Both the position numbers and the translations under genes were made by a program. The notes below the pieces were generated by a model, which was given only the letters and a program-made list of their open reading frames with translations, had not been told where the DNA came from and made no database searches. Below are positions 6,183-11,746 of a stretch of 11,746 bases of DNA, piece by piece. Each line of letters starts with the position of its first letter. Positions within the stretch are counted from its first letter, which is position 1. Origin of the DNA: CAYVCP01 sp964450565 (lineage in GTDB: Bacteria; Patescibacteriota; Minisyncoccia; Minisyncoccales; CG1-02-41-26); contig CAYVCP010000013.1 in the NCBI GenBank assembly GCA_964450565.1, forward strand, positions 1 to 11,746. Reading direction: 5' to 3'.

Positions 6183-7616
6183 ATGGAAGAAACACTTAAA
6201 TACGTGCAAAATCAACTCGTTCAAGCTCCTTTTCGGCTACAGTCTTATGTACAAGACGAGCAAGGTAAAAAATATCCTCAAAGAAATATTTATATTAAAG
6301 TTGATAAATATTTAAAGGATTTTTTGTATAAGCCAGAAGCTCAAGATCGCTGGATAATTATTCCCGGTCTACGTGGTGTTGGTAAAACTACGATTCTTGC
6401 TCAGTTGTTTCTTAATCACTACCAAGAGGTTGGCCAACAGAGGATGCTTTATATTTCACTAGATGAGGTGGTAAATGTTCTCGGTCTATCTCTGAAGGAT
6501 GTGCTATCTGCTTATGAAGAAATAATAGGTGAAAGTTTTGAAAAACTTACCAAGCCACTATTTATTTTTATTGACGAAGCCCAATACGACCCAAGATGGG
6601 CATCTGTACTAAAAACCGTTTATGACAGATCAAATAAAGTTTTTGTAGTTTGCAGTGGTTCTTCTGCCATTTCTTTACAAACAAATCCTGATGTTATCCG
6701 CCGAGCAATTTTTGAGAAATTATTCCCAACGAGCTTTTGCGAATTCTTGATGATTAAAGATAGTAAATATCCAATCACTGGATTAAAGAAAAATCTTAAA
6801 GATGCTTTATTTGCATCAGACTCGGCAAAAGAAGCCTACGACAAATTAAAAAATTTTGAACAATCAGTACTTAGATTTTGGTCGCAGGTAGATCACTATT
6901 ATATCGATGAGTACTTAAAAATTGGTACGCTTCCATTCGCCATTAGGATTAAAGATGAGGCTCGGGTTTATCAAACTATAACTTTGTTGCTCGATAAGGT
7001 TATTAATCAAGACGTACAAAATCTTGGTCGCTTTGATCAAAAAACTATTGGTTATATTAAAAGAATTTTATTTCTTCTTGCCGAGTCTGAAATTTTGAGC
7101 GTGCAAAATTTAGCCAAAACGCTTGAGACCAGCGTTAATACAATTTCAAGTATTCTTGAAGTATTGGAACACGCCGAACTATTAATAAGGGTCATGCCGC
7201 ACGGTTCTAATACAAAAAAAGTAAGAAAGCCGTCTAAGTATCAGTTTATGTCGTCAGCCATGCGATCGGCTTTTCTGTCGGTTGCTGGTAATCCACAGAT
7301 TTTTGCTCAGCAGAAGGGCAGGTTAATGGAAGATATCGTTGCTATGACTTTATATCGTGAGTTTGTGGCCAGTAGTCGAGGTGCCTTGAACCACGATAGT
7401 TCAAAGGGTGGTGCTGATTTTATTCTAACTATTGCGGAAAAAAATATAATTCCGATTGAAGTGGGTATGGGCGAAAAACTTGGCACACAGGTCAGAAGTA
7501 CTATGAAAAAAGTTGGCTCTGTCAAATATGGTGTAATAGTTTGCCGAAACTCCCTGACTCTCTTAGAAAATGCCAATATTATTAAGGTGCCACTAGATTA
7601 CTTCCTACTGATCTAA
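6183..7616 (+). CDS. AAA_14/DUF4143-type ATP-binding protein with HTH and nuclease-like C-terminal domain
   Basis: This 477-residue cytoplasmic protein has a Walker A motif GLRGVGKTT (62-70), a Walker B motif PLFIFIDEAQ (125-134) and a sensor-like VVCSGSSA (155-162). A winged-helix/HTH-like region follows at about 298-340 (LSVQNLAKTLETSVNTISSI). The C-terminal DUF4143-like domain carries ADF (411-413) and PIEVG (424-428), where the family normally shows a PD-(D/E)XK core with EVK; here the lysine is glycine. Family members are common in archaea and CPR bacteria, often solitary and of unknown function. The gene stands alone behind its own promoter and repeats. Eleven of its 22 arginine codons are CGN, whereas pilM has none in 15, which suggests recent transfer. 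ATPase activity is likely; nuclease activity is doubtful. Confidence 0.85.
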   Translation: MEETLKYVQNQLVQAPFRLQSYVQDEQGKKYPQRNIYIKVDKYLKDFLYKPEAQDRWIIIPGLRGVGKTTILAQLFLNHYQEVGQQRMLYISLDEVVNVLGLSLKDVLSAYEEIIGESFEKLTKPLFIFIDEAQYDPRWASVLKTVYDRSNKVFVVCSGSSAISLQTNPDVIRRAIFEKLFPTSFCEFLMIKDSKYPITGLKKNLKDALFASDSAKEAYDKLKNFEQSVLRFWSQVDHYYIDEYLKIGTLPFAIRIKDEARVYQTITLLLDKVINQDVQNLGRFDQKTIGYIKRILFLLAESEILSVQNLAKTLETSVNTISSILEVLEHAELLIRVMPHGSNTKKVRKPSKYQFMSSAMRSAFLSVAGNPQIFAQQKGRLMEDIVAMTLYREFVASSRGALNHDSSKGGADFILTIAEKNIIPIEVGMGEKLGTQVRSTMKKVGSVKYGVIVCRNSLTLLENANIIKVPLDYFLLI

Positions 7617-7644
7617 TATTTTTCTTATAATAGAATAACTAGAG

Positions 7645-7691
7645 TTTTTTAGTTAAAAAAATCATATCCTTTTAATTGCTTAACTAAAAAA
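7645..7691. repeat. Perfect 12-bp A/T inverted repeat between convergent genes
   Basis: TTTTTTAGTTAA (7645-7656) and TTAACTAAAAAA (7680-7691) are perfect inverted copies with a 23-base loop, between the convergent ATPase and htrA stop codons. The stem has only two G-C pairs and no T tract follows, so it would be a weak terminator. It could also be the remnant of a small element's ends. Confidence 0.4.
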
Positions 7692-7729
7692 TATGACTAA
7701 AAGAAATCATTTTATAAGAGGTTGAAGCT

Positions 7730-8695
7730 TTAAGATTTTTCTCCTAAGACAATTTTTAAATTCTTTTCCTTTCCTTTCCTTAATATTTTTAAAGGAAGTT
7801 TTTCTCCTATGCTACATTCCTTAATAATGTCATGGATACTTTTTTCTGTTGTAATTTCTGTATTATTTAAGTTTAGAATAATATCTGTTTCTTTGAGCCC
7901 TGATTTTGAAGCAGGGGAATGAGGAATAATGGCATGCTTGATATTTCTTTGCGTAATATCTGGTTCTGATATAATAAGAGCTCCTTTTTTCACAGGCAGA
8001 TTTAGTTCTTCTTTTATTTCTTCTGTAATCGACATATACCTAAAGCCTAAATAAGGTTCTCTTATCTTTCCGTACTTCTTAAAATCTTGAAGATCTTTTT
8101 TGGCATTATTGATTGGCAAAGCAAATCCGATGTTTTCAGCCCCAAAGACCATGGCAGCATTAATACCAATAGCCTTTCCCTTTGTGTTAATCAAGGGTCC
8201 TCCAGAGTTTCCGGGGTTAATAGCAGCATCGGTTTGGATTAGTCCCCTTAATGAGGCTTGCTTTTGAGATAATTCATTTTGTGCTTCTATTTCTCTTGAA
8301 AGTCCAGAGATAACACCAGTGGAAACGGTATTTTTAAAAAGTCCCAAAGCATTTCCTATAGCAATAACTTCTTCTCCTAGTTCTAGTTTTAATGAATTTC
8401 CGAGTTCTATTGCAGGCAAGTTTTTTTTATTGATTTTTAAAATAGCAATGTCATTTATTCTATCAACAGCCAAGATTTTTGGTTTTATTTTTTCACCATC
8501 TTGTAATATAACAAGATACTCTGCTTTTTTATCTTCCACAACATGCCTATTTGTTAAGACAATACCATTTTTTTCAACAATAAAACCACTACCTCCACTT
8601 ACTTTTATTTTAGAAAAAGATTTAAGGCCTTTACTCATTACTATATTGACTACAGAGGGCAATGCTTTTTTTACAGCTTTTGTTATTGATGACAT
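7730..8695 (-). CDS. HtrA/Deg-family serine protease (S1C) with one PDZ domain, no signal sequence
   Basis: This 321-residue protein has the trypsin-like catalytic triad His51 (TNRHVV), Asp82 (NDIAIL) and Ser164 (GNSGGPL), plus IQTDAAINPGNSGG, which is diagnostic of HtrA. A single PDZ domain occupies about 214-318 (PASKSGLKETDIILNLN). Members degrade or refold damaged extracytoplasmic proteins, normally after export or as membrane-anchored enzymes. Here the protein begins MSSITKAVKKALPSVVNI with no hydrophobic segment, and an in-frame TAA lies three bases before the ATG, so no longer start is possible at this locus. It would therefore act in the cytoplasm unless exported in another way. There is no Shine-Dalgarno sequence; TAAAAT (8701-8706 on the minus strand) sits five bases before the ATG. 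It is divergent from the tRNA-infB operon. Confidence 0.93.
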   Translation of the reverse strand: MSSITKAVKKALPSVVNIVMSKGLKSFSKIKVSGGSGFIVEKNGIVLTNRHVVEDKKAEYLVILQDGEKIKPKILAVDRINDIAILKINKKNLPAIELGNSLKLELGEEVIAIGNALGLFKNTVSTGVISGLSREIEAQNELSQKQASLRGLIQTDAAINPGNSGGPLINTKGKAIGINAAMVFGAENIGFALPINNAKKDLQDFKKYGKIREPYLGFRYMSITEEIKEELNLPVKKGALIISEPDITQRNIKHAIIPHSPASKSGLKETDIILNLNNTEITTEKSIHDIIKECSIGEKLPLKILRKGKEKNLKIVLGEKS

Positions 8696-8710
8696 AATTT
8701 ATTTTAACAT
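8693..8710 (-). promoter_or_regulatory. 18-base start element of htrA, identical to that of pilM
   Basis: On the minus strand this reads ATGTTAAAATAAATTATG, ending in the htrA start codon. The same 18 bases precede and include the pilM start (2964-2981). It contains a -10-like TAAAAT five bases before the ATG and no Shine-Dalgarno sequence. No good -35 box is visible at 16-18 bases for htrA. Confidence 0.45.
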
Positions 8711-8720
8711 ATATTTTTTA

Positions 8721-8749
8721 TTGAAAGTAGGGGATAATTTTGTTATATT
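8721..8749 (+). promoter_or_regulatory. Promoter of the tRNA-infB-rbfA-tRNA operon
   Basis: TTGAAA (8721-8726) and TATATT (8744-8749) are 17 bases apart, with initiation expected near 8756, four bases before tRNA-Arg(CCT). It lies back to back with the htrA start in a gap of 64 bases, so transcription of the two units may interfere. Confidence 0.7.
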
Positions 8750-8759
8750 CATCTTGTAA

Positions 8760-8831
8760 GCCCCTGTAGTTCAATGGATAGAACAAGAGACTCCTAAGCT
8801 CTAGATATAGGTCCGATTCCTATCAGGGGCA
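8760..8831 (+). tRNA. tRNA-Arg(CCT)
   Basis: Acceptor GCCCCTG/CAGGGGC, D arm GTTC/GAAC with loop AATGGATA, anticodon loop CTCCTAA (anticodon CCT at 8793-8795), T stem ATAGG/CCTAT, discriminator A. It reads AGG. Two oddities: the anticodon stem ends in an A-G mismatch beside the loop, and the T loop is TCCGATT, with C where position 55 is normally T. CCA is not encoded. Confidence 0.88.
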
Positions 8832-8835
8832 CATA

Positions 8836-8908
8836 GGGCCCATAGCTCAGCTGGCAGAGTGCTTCTATGGCATAGAAGAGGTCGCGAGTTCAAATCTCGC
8901 TGGGTCCA
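8836..8908 (+). tRNA. tRNA-Ala(GGC)
   Basis: Acceptor GGGCCCA/TGGGTCC with a G-T pair at the third position (the usual alanine G3-U70 mark), D arm GCTC/GAGT, anticodon arm CTTCT/AGAAG with loop ATGGCAT (anticodon GGC at 8869-8871), T arm GCGAG/CTCGC. CCA is not encoded. It is second in the tRNA-infB operon. Confidence 0.95.
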
Positions 8909-8918
8909 CTTTAATTTT

Positions 8919-9000
8919 GGAGGAATGGCAGAAAGGCTATTGCGCGTCTCTCGAAAAGACGTGGGATTTTCCCTTGCAGGTTCGAGTCCTGCTTCCTCCG
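8919..9000 (+). tRNA. tRNA-Ser(CGA)
   Basis: A class II tRNA. Acceptor GGAGGAA/TTCCTCC, anticodon arm CGTCT/AGACG with loop CTCGAAA (anticodon CGA at 8952-8954), a long variable arm GGGA-TTT-TCCC, T arm GCAGG/CCTGC, discriminator G. It reads TCG. It ends 32 bases before the infB start with no terminator between. Confidence 0.94.
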
Positions 9001-9032
9001 CTTTATTGAAATAACAGAAGAAATAAGGTATT

Positions 9033-10526
9033 ATGGCAAATATGGAAAAGAAAATAGACAAGAAAAGACCTCCCGTTGTTGTTGTTTTGGGACATGTTGA
9101 TCATGGAAAAAGTTCTCTTTTAGAAGCAATAAGAGAGGATTTTGTAATAACAAAAAAGGAATCTGGAGGTATCACTCAACACATAGGAGCTTATGAAATT
9201 GAAAAGGGTAAACATAAAATTACTTTTATTGATACTCCAGGGCACGAAGCTTTTTCTGCTATGAGACAACGAGGAGCTCATGTGGCTGATATCGCTATTT
9301 TAGTTATTGACGCTGGAGAAGGAGTCAAAGAACAAACAAAAGAAGCAATAAAGTTTATTCAAAAAGCAGACATCCCAATGATTGTGGCCTTTAACAAAAT
9401 GGATAAACCAGGATCTGATCCAGAAAAAATAAAACCTCAATTATCAAAAGAGGATGTTCTTGTAGAATCTTATGGAGGCAAAGTGCCTTCTGTTAATGTT
9501 TCTGCTAAAGAAAAACAGGGAATAGAGGAATTATTAGAAACTATCCTTTTGGTAGCTGAAATGGAAGAATTAAAGAATGACTTTTCTTGTTTAGAGGGAA
9601 CGGTTATTGAAAGTTCTCTGGATCCTCAAAGAGGGGTTTTTGCAACACTTCTTGTAGGAAAAGGTGTTTTGAAACCAGGAGATATTATAGCTACAAGGAA
9701 TTCTTTTGCCAAAGTCAAAGATATTTGTAATTTTAAGGGCAACAAGATAGACAAAGCTGTTCCTTCTCAACCAGTAATTGTTCTAGGGTTTATAAAACCT
9801 CCTGAGGTGGGAGGAATATTTAAGCAGTATAACACAGAAAAGGAAGCAGAAGAGTATGTAAAAGAGAAAGAAGAACATCTTCCCTTGAATCAAGTTTTAG
9901 AAGTCAAAGAGGGTAAAAAAGTTTTAAATATTATTTTGAAAACAGATGTTTTGGGATCTAAAGAAGTTATAGAAGGTATCTTAAAAAATATCCCCCAAGA
10001 AAAGGTTATTTTAAGAATCCTAAAGTCAGAAGTCGGAGATATTACAATGGCTGATACCCAGCTCGCTGAGTCAGGGGCAAGTAAGATATTTGGTTTTAGG
10101 GTTAAAGCAGATGAAAAAGCAAAAATAGTTTCTAAACAAAAAGAAATAAAAATAAATATCTTTAATGTTATTTATGAATTAATTCAAGAGGTTAGGAAAG
10201 CAATGACTAATATTTTAGAGCCAGAAATTAAGAGAGTTGAAATAGGAAGAATCAAGATAACCCATCTTTTTAAATCAGGAAAACAACAAATTATTGGAGG
10301 AAAAGTTTTAGAAGGAGAAATTACAAGAAATGTAAAATCAGAAATTCAAAGAGAAGAGATTATTGTGGGTCAAGGTAGAATTAAAGGTTTACAGAAAGAT
10401 AAACAAGATTTAGGGAAGGCTACGAAAGGCCAGCAAATAGGGCTTATGTTTGAGTCAGAGATTCAGATTGTAGAAAATGATATTTTGTTGGTATTTAGAG
10501 AAGACAAGACAAAAAGTACATTATAA
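9033..10526 (+). CDS. infB: Translation initiation factor IF-2, short form
   Basis: This 497-residue GTPase delivers initiator tRNA to the small ribosomal subunit. All G motifs are present: GHVDHGKSS (20-28), the switch I segment GGITQHIG (45-52), DTPGHE (67-72), NKMD (121-124) and SAK (157-159). Domains II-IV follow, with the family segment KTDVLGSKEVIEGIL and a C-terminal tRNA-binding beta barrel (GKVLEGEITRNVKSEI onward). The long N-terminal extension of the E. coli type is absent; the protein enters the G domain after about 12 residues. The ATG at 9033 is preceded by AAGG four bases away; an ATG at 9042 is an alternative. The stop overlaps the rbfA start by one base (TAATG). The gene shares a transcript with flanking tRNAs. 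Confidence 0.96.
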   Translation: MANMEKKIDKKRPPVVVVLGHVDHGKSSLLEAIREDFVITKKESGGITQHIGAYEIEKGKHKITFIDTPGHEAFSAMRQRGAHVADIAILVIDAGEGVKEQTKEAIKFIQKADIPMIVAFNKMDKPGSDPEKIKPQLSKEDVLVESYGGKVPSVNVSAKEKQGIEELLETILLVAEMEELKNDFSCLEGTVIESSLDPQRGVFATLLVGKGVLKPGDIIATRNSFAKVKDICNFKGNKIDKAVPSQPVIVLGFIKPPEVGGIFKQYNTEKEAEEYVKEKEEHLPLNQVLEVKEGKKVLNIILKTDVLGSKEVIEGILKNIPQEKVILRILKSEVGDITMADTQLAESGASKIFGFRVKADEKAKIVSKQKEIKINIFNVIYELIQEVRKAMTNILEPEIKRVEIGRIKITHLFKSGKQQIIGGKVLEGEITRNVKSEIQREEIIVGQGRIKGLQKDKQDLGKATKGQQIGLMFESEIQIVENDILLVFREDKTKSTL

Positions 10527-10855
10527 TGTCAGAAAGAGTTAAAAAAATTAATGAAGTAATCAAAAAAGAATTAAGCTTGCTTATTTCAAAAGAGGTTGAT
10601 TTTCAGTCAGAGGTAATAGCAACAGTTACCAATGTAGAAACATCAAAAGATTTATGTCAAGCCAAAATATTTGTATCTGTTTTTCCAACAGAAAGATTAG
10701 TTTTTGTCTTGAAAATATTAAATAAAAATGCTTATATTTTACATAAAGCATTAAACAAGAAAATGTTTATTAGACGCATACCAAAATTAATTTTTCAAGA
10801 GGAAAAAAGAGGGCAACAAGGATTAAGGATTAATCAAATCTTAGATCAGTTATAA
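10526..10855 (+). CDS. rbfA: Ribosome-binding factor A
   Basis: This 109-residue single-domain KH-like protein assists late maturation of the 16S rRNA and 30S subunit. The N-terminal helix SERVKKINEVIKKELSLLI, the strand region VTNVETSKDLCQAKIFVSVF (the family's DL.xAKv.vSv pattern) and the C-terminal RRIPKLIFQEE are the family's recognisable segments. The length is normal. It follows infB with a one-base overlap, the conserved infB-rbfA pairing, so coupled translation is likely. tRNA-Cys begins 12 bases after its stop, with no terminator between. Confidence 0.93.
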   Translation: MSERVKKINEVIKKELSLLISKEVDFQSEVIATVTNVETSKDLCQAKIFVSVFPTERLVFVLKILNKNAYILHKALNKKMFIRRIPKLIFQEEKRGQQGLRINQILDQL

Positions 10856-10867
10856 TGAAAGAATAAT

Positions 10868-10940
10868 GGCCTGGTAGCCAAATGGCTAAGGCAACGGTTT
10901 GCAAAACCGTTATACGTGGGTTCGATTCCCACCCAGGCCT
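10868..10940 (+). tRNA. tRNA-Cys(GCA)
   Basis: Acceptor GGCCTGG/CCAGGCC, anticodon arm ACGGT/ACCGT with loop TTGCAAA (anticodon GCA at 10901-10903), T arm GTGGG/CCCAC with loop TTCGATT, and discriminator T (U73), typical for cysteine. CCA is not encoded. It is co-transcribed with infB-rbfA. Confidence 0.95.
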
Positions 10941-10945
10941 ATTAT

Positions 10946-11029
10946 GCCCAGGTGGTGGAACTGGTATACACGAGAGACTTAAAATCTCTTGAGAGAAATC
11001 TCATGCGGGTTCAAATCCCGCCTTGGGCA
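10946..11029 (+). tRNA. tRNA-Leu(TAA)
   Basis: A class II tRNA. Acceptor GCCCAGG/CTTGGGC, anticodon arm AGAGA/TCTCT with loop CTTAAAA (anticodon TAA at 10980-10982), a variable arm GAGA/TCTC, T arm GCGGG/CCCGC, discriminator A. It reads TTA, the commonest leucine codon in AT-rich genes like these. It lies five bases after tRNA-Cys. Confidence 0.95.
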
Positions 11030-11040
11030 CAATATTATAA

Positions 11041-11073
11041 AACAAAAACCCCTTATTAGGGGCTTTGTTTTTT
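11041..11073. terminator. Bidirectional terminator between the infB operon and the 3D-domain gene
   Basis: CCCC (11049-11052) and GGGG (11059-11062) with the loop TTATTA are flanked by A-rich sequence on the left and CTTTGTTTTTT on the right. Both strands therefore have a hairpin plus T tract. It ends the tRNA-infB-rbfA-tRNA transcript on the plus strand and the 3D-domain gene on the minus strand; the latter's stop codon is in the T tract. Confidence 0.8.
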
Positions 11074-11551
11074 AATTTTCCAATATTTCTAATACTGCTA
11101 TCTTTGCGCCGAAATCTACAGCTTGCTCTTTAGAGGCGAACCAAATATCAACATGGTAATCTCCTTTTCTACTATTCATCCTGTCATCAACTTCAAATAT
11201 TTTGTCTCCAAAAAGTTCTGGAATTCTTACTTTAGTACCGAAAGGCAAAAGATTATTAGCTATAATTCCTTCCCTTACTGTTTTGTTAGAAGCTGTAATA
11301 AAAGGAGTATCATCAGTTTGTTCGACGGTAGAAGAATAAGCTGTTACCATAACTTTTATAGTTTTTGATACTTGAGGTGATGGCAATGAAGCTATAGGAA
11401 GTAAAATACCTCTTTCTATAACCTGCAAATTCTTTACTTGATCAAATATTGTATCGTCTTCTGCTAATACCTTTAAACTTAAGGCATAAACGCTTGAGAT
11501 AGCAATAGTTATGATTGCTATTGGTAAAAATGATTTTCTTTTTGATATCAT
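11072..11551 (-). CDS. 3D-domain (double-psi beta-barrel) cell-envelope protein
   Basis: This 159-residue protein has a basic start (MISKRKS) and a hydrophobic segment at about 9-29, then KVLAEDD, where signal peptidase could cut after Ala30; it may instead stay membrane-anchored. The C-terminal part (about 66-157) is a 3D domain: VTAYSSTVEQTDDTPFITA, then VREGIIANN and LPFGTKVRIP. The acidic VDDRM (121-125) and HVDIW (133-137) supply the conserved aspartates. Such domains are related to MltA and RlpA-type barrels and occur in cell-wall hydrolases and resuscitation-factor-like proteins, so cleavage or binding of peptidoglycan glycan strands is the likely role. No other catalytic domain is present. 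It has its own promoter with almost no 5' leader. Confidence 0.88.
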   Translation of the reverse strand: MISKRKSFLPIAIITIAISSVYALSLKVLAEDDTIFDQVKNLQVIERGILLPIASLPSPQVSKTIKVMVTAYSSTVEQTDDTPFITASNKTVREGIIANNLLPFGTKVRIPELFGDKIFEVDDRMNSRKGDYHVDIWFASKEQAVDFGAKIAVLEILEN

Positions 11552-11560
11552 ATATTATAT

Positions 11561-11589
11561 ATCATAACACGCTTTCTTCCGAAAGTCAA
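11561..11589 (-). promoter_or_regulatory. Promoter of the 3D-domain gene
   Basis: On the minus strand, TTGACT (11589-11584) and TATGAT (11566-11561) are 17 bases apart. Nine bases separate the -10 box from the ATG, so the mRNA leader would be only about 0-3 bases. There is no Shine-Dalgarno sequence. Confidence 0.7.
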
Positions 11590-11599
11590 TGGTTTTATG

Positions 11600-11671
11600 A
11601 GCGGGTGAGCGGATTCGAACCGCCGTTATTTGATTGGCAACCAAATGTAATAACCATTATACGACACCCGC
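11600..11671 (-). tRNA. tRNA-Gly(GCC)
   Basis: Read on the minus strand: acceptor GCGGGTG/CACCCGC, anticodon arm TTTGG/TCAAA with loop TTGCCAA (anticodon GCC, plus-strand positions 11636-11638), T arm GGCGG/CCGCT with loop TTCGAAT, discriminator T. CCA is not encoded. It follows tRNA-Phe by eight bases. Confidence 0.94.
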
Positions 11672-11679
11672 TTGACATG

Positions 11680-11746
11680 TGCCGTGGGTCGGTAACGCTC
11701 CGACCACCCCTTCTTTTTCAGAGAAGTGCTCTACTTCTGAGCTACC
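11680..11746 (-). tRNA. tRNA-Phe(GAA), 5' end cut by the window, unusual elbow
   Basis: On the minus strand the visible part starts with the last two acceptor bases, then D arm GCTC/GAGC, anticodon arm CTTCT/AGAAG with loop CTGAAAA (anticodon GAA), T stem GTCGG/CCGAC and acceptor 3' strand CCACGGC with discriminator A. The missing five bases should be GCCGT. The T loop is AGCGTTA instead of a TTC-type loop, and the D loop AGAAGTA lacks the GG pair. All stems pair perfectly, which argues against simple decay. Confidence 0.85.

Noticed and set aside
8801..9061. An 86-codon minus-strand frame over the tRNA cluster.
   Set aside because: It is antisense to tRNA-Arg, tRNA-Ala and tRNA-Ser (EEAGLEPAR-type text), a typical false gene.
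1..11746. A CRISPR array, insertion sequence, toxin-antitoxin pair or phage genes.
   Set aside because: No regularly spaced repeats, transposase, integrase or paired small antitoxin/toxin frames were seen on either strand.
1..11746. Recoded UGA (glycine), as in some CPR lineages.
   Set aside because: TGA is used as a sensible stop in several genes with correct downstream junctions, so the standard bacterial code applies.

Overview
The window is about 11.7 kb of AT-rich bacterial DNA with very tight gene packing, standard stop codons (TGA is used as a stop), mostly AGA/AGG arginine codons, an IF-2 reduced to its GTPase core and translation domains, and tRNAs that mostly lack an encoded CCA. 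Together with a type IV pilus cluster without obvious outer-membrane components, this fits the Candidate Phyla Radiation / Patescibacteria, perhaps a Parcubacteria-like lineage. That assignment is inference from gene content and style; no marker phylogeny was possible.

Region 1 (1-5490, + strand): part of a type IV pilus / pseudopilin operon. In order it holds a 5'-truncated GspH/FimT-like pseudopilin, a GspI-like pseudopilin, a GspJ-like pseudopilin, a PilX-like large minor pilin with a predicted beta-helical C-terminal half, pilM, pilN, pilO and a 94-residue single-pass membrane protein. Most neighbours overlap by 4-11 bases. The order resembles gspH-I-J-K-L-M of type II secretion: four minor pilins that would make a tip, then the PilMNO inner-membrane platform. 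The operon ends in a terminator hairpin whose loop contains the -35 box of the next promoter.

Region 2 (5470-5742, + strand): a promoter, tRNA-Arg(TCT), tRNA-His(GTG) and a strong terminator.

Region 3 (5743-7729): a probable acquired segment. About 440 bases without a convincing intact gene (a possible decayed minus-strand reading frame and an orphan minus-strand terminator) lead to a clear promoter overlaid by three copies of a 13-bp motif. Behind it lies a 477-residue AAA_14/DUF4143-type ATPase whose arginine codons are half CGN, unlike its neighbours.

Region 4 (7730-8695, - strand): an HtrA/Deg-type serine protease with one PDZ domain and no secretion signal.

Region 5 (8721-11073, + strand): a compact translation operon: promoter, tRNA-Arg(CCT), tRNA-Ala(GGC), tRNA-Ser(CGA), infB, rbfA, tRNA-Cys(GCA), tRNA-Leu(TAA), and a bidirectional terminator. 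Region 6 (11072-11746, - strand): tRNA-Phe(GAA) (cut by the window edge, with an unusual elbow), tRNA-Gly(GCC), and a membrane-anchored or secreted 3D-domain protein with an almost leaderless promoter.

Five candidate promoters have a recognisable -35 box exactly 17 bp from the -10 box. Two genes (pilM and htrA) share an identical 18-base sequence ending in the start codon. The most interesting items are that shared start element, the tRNA-Phe elbow, the operator-like repeats before the foreign-looking ATPase, and the mixed tRNA/infB/rbfA transcription unit. I did not find a clearly new multi-gene system.
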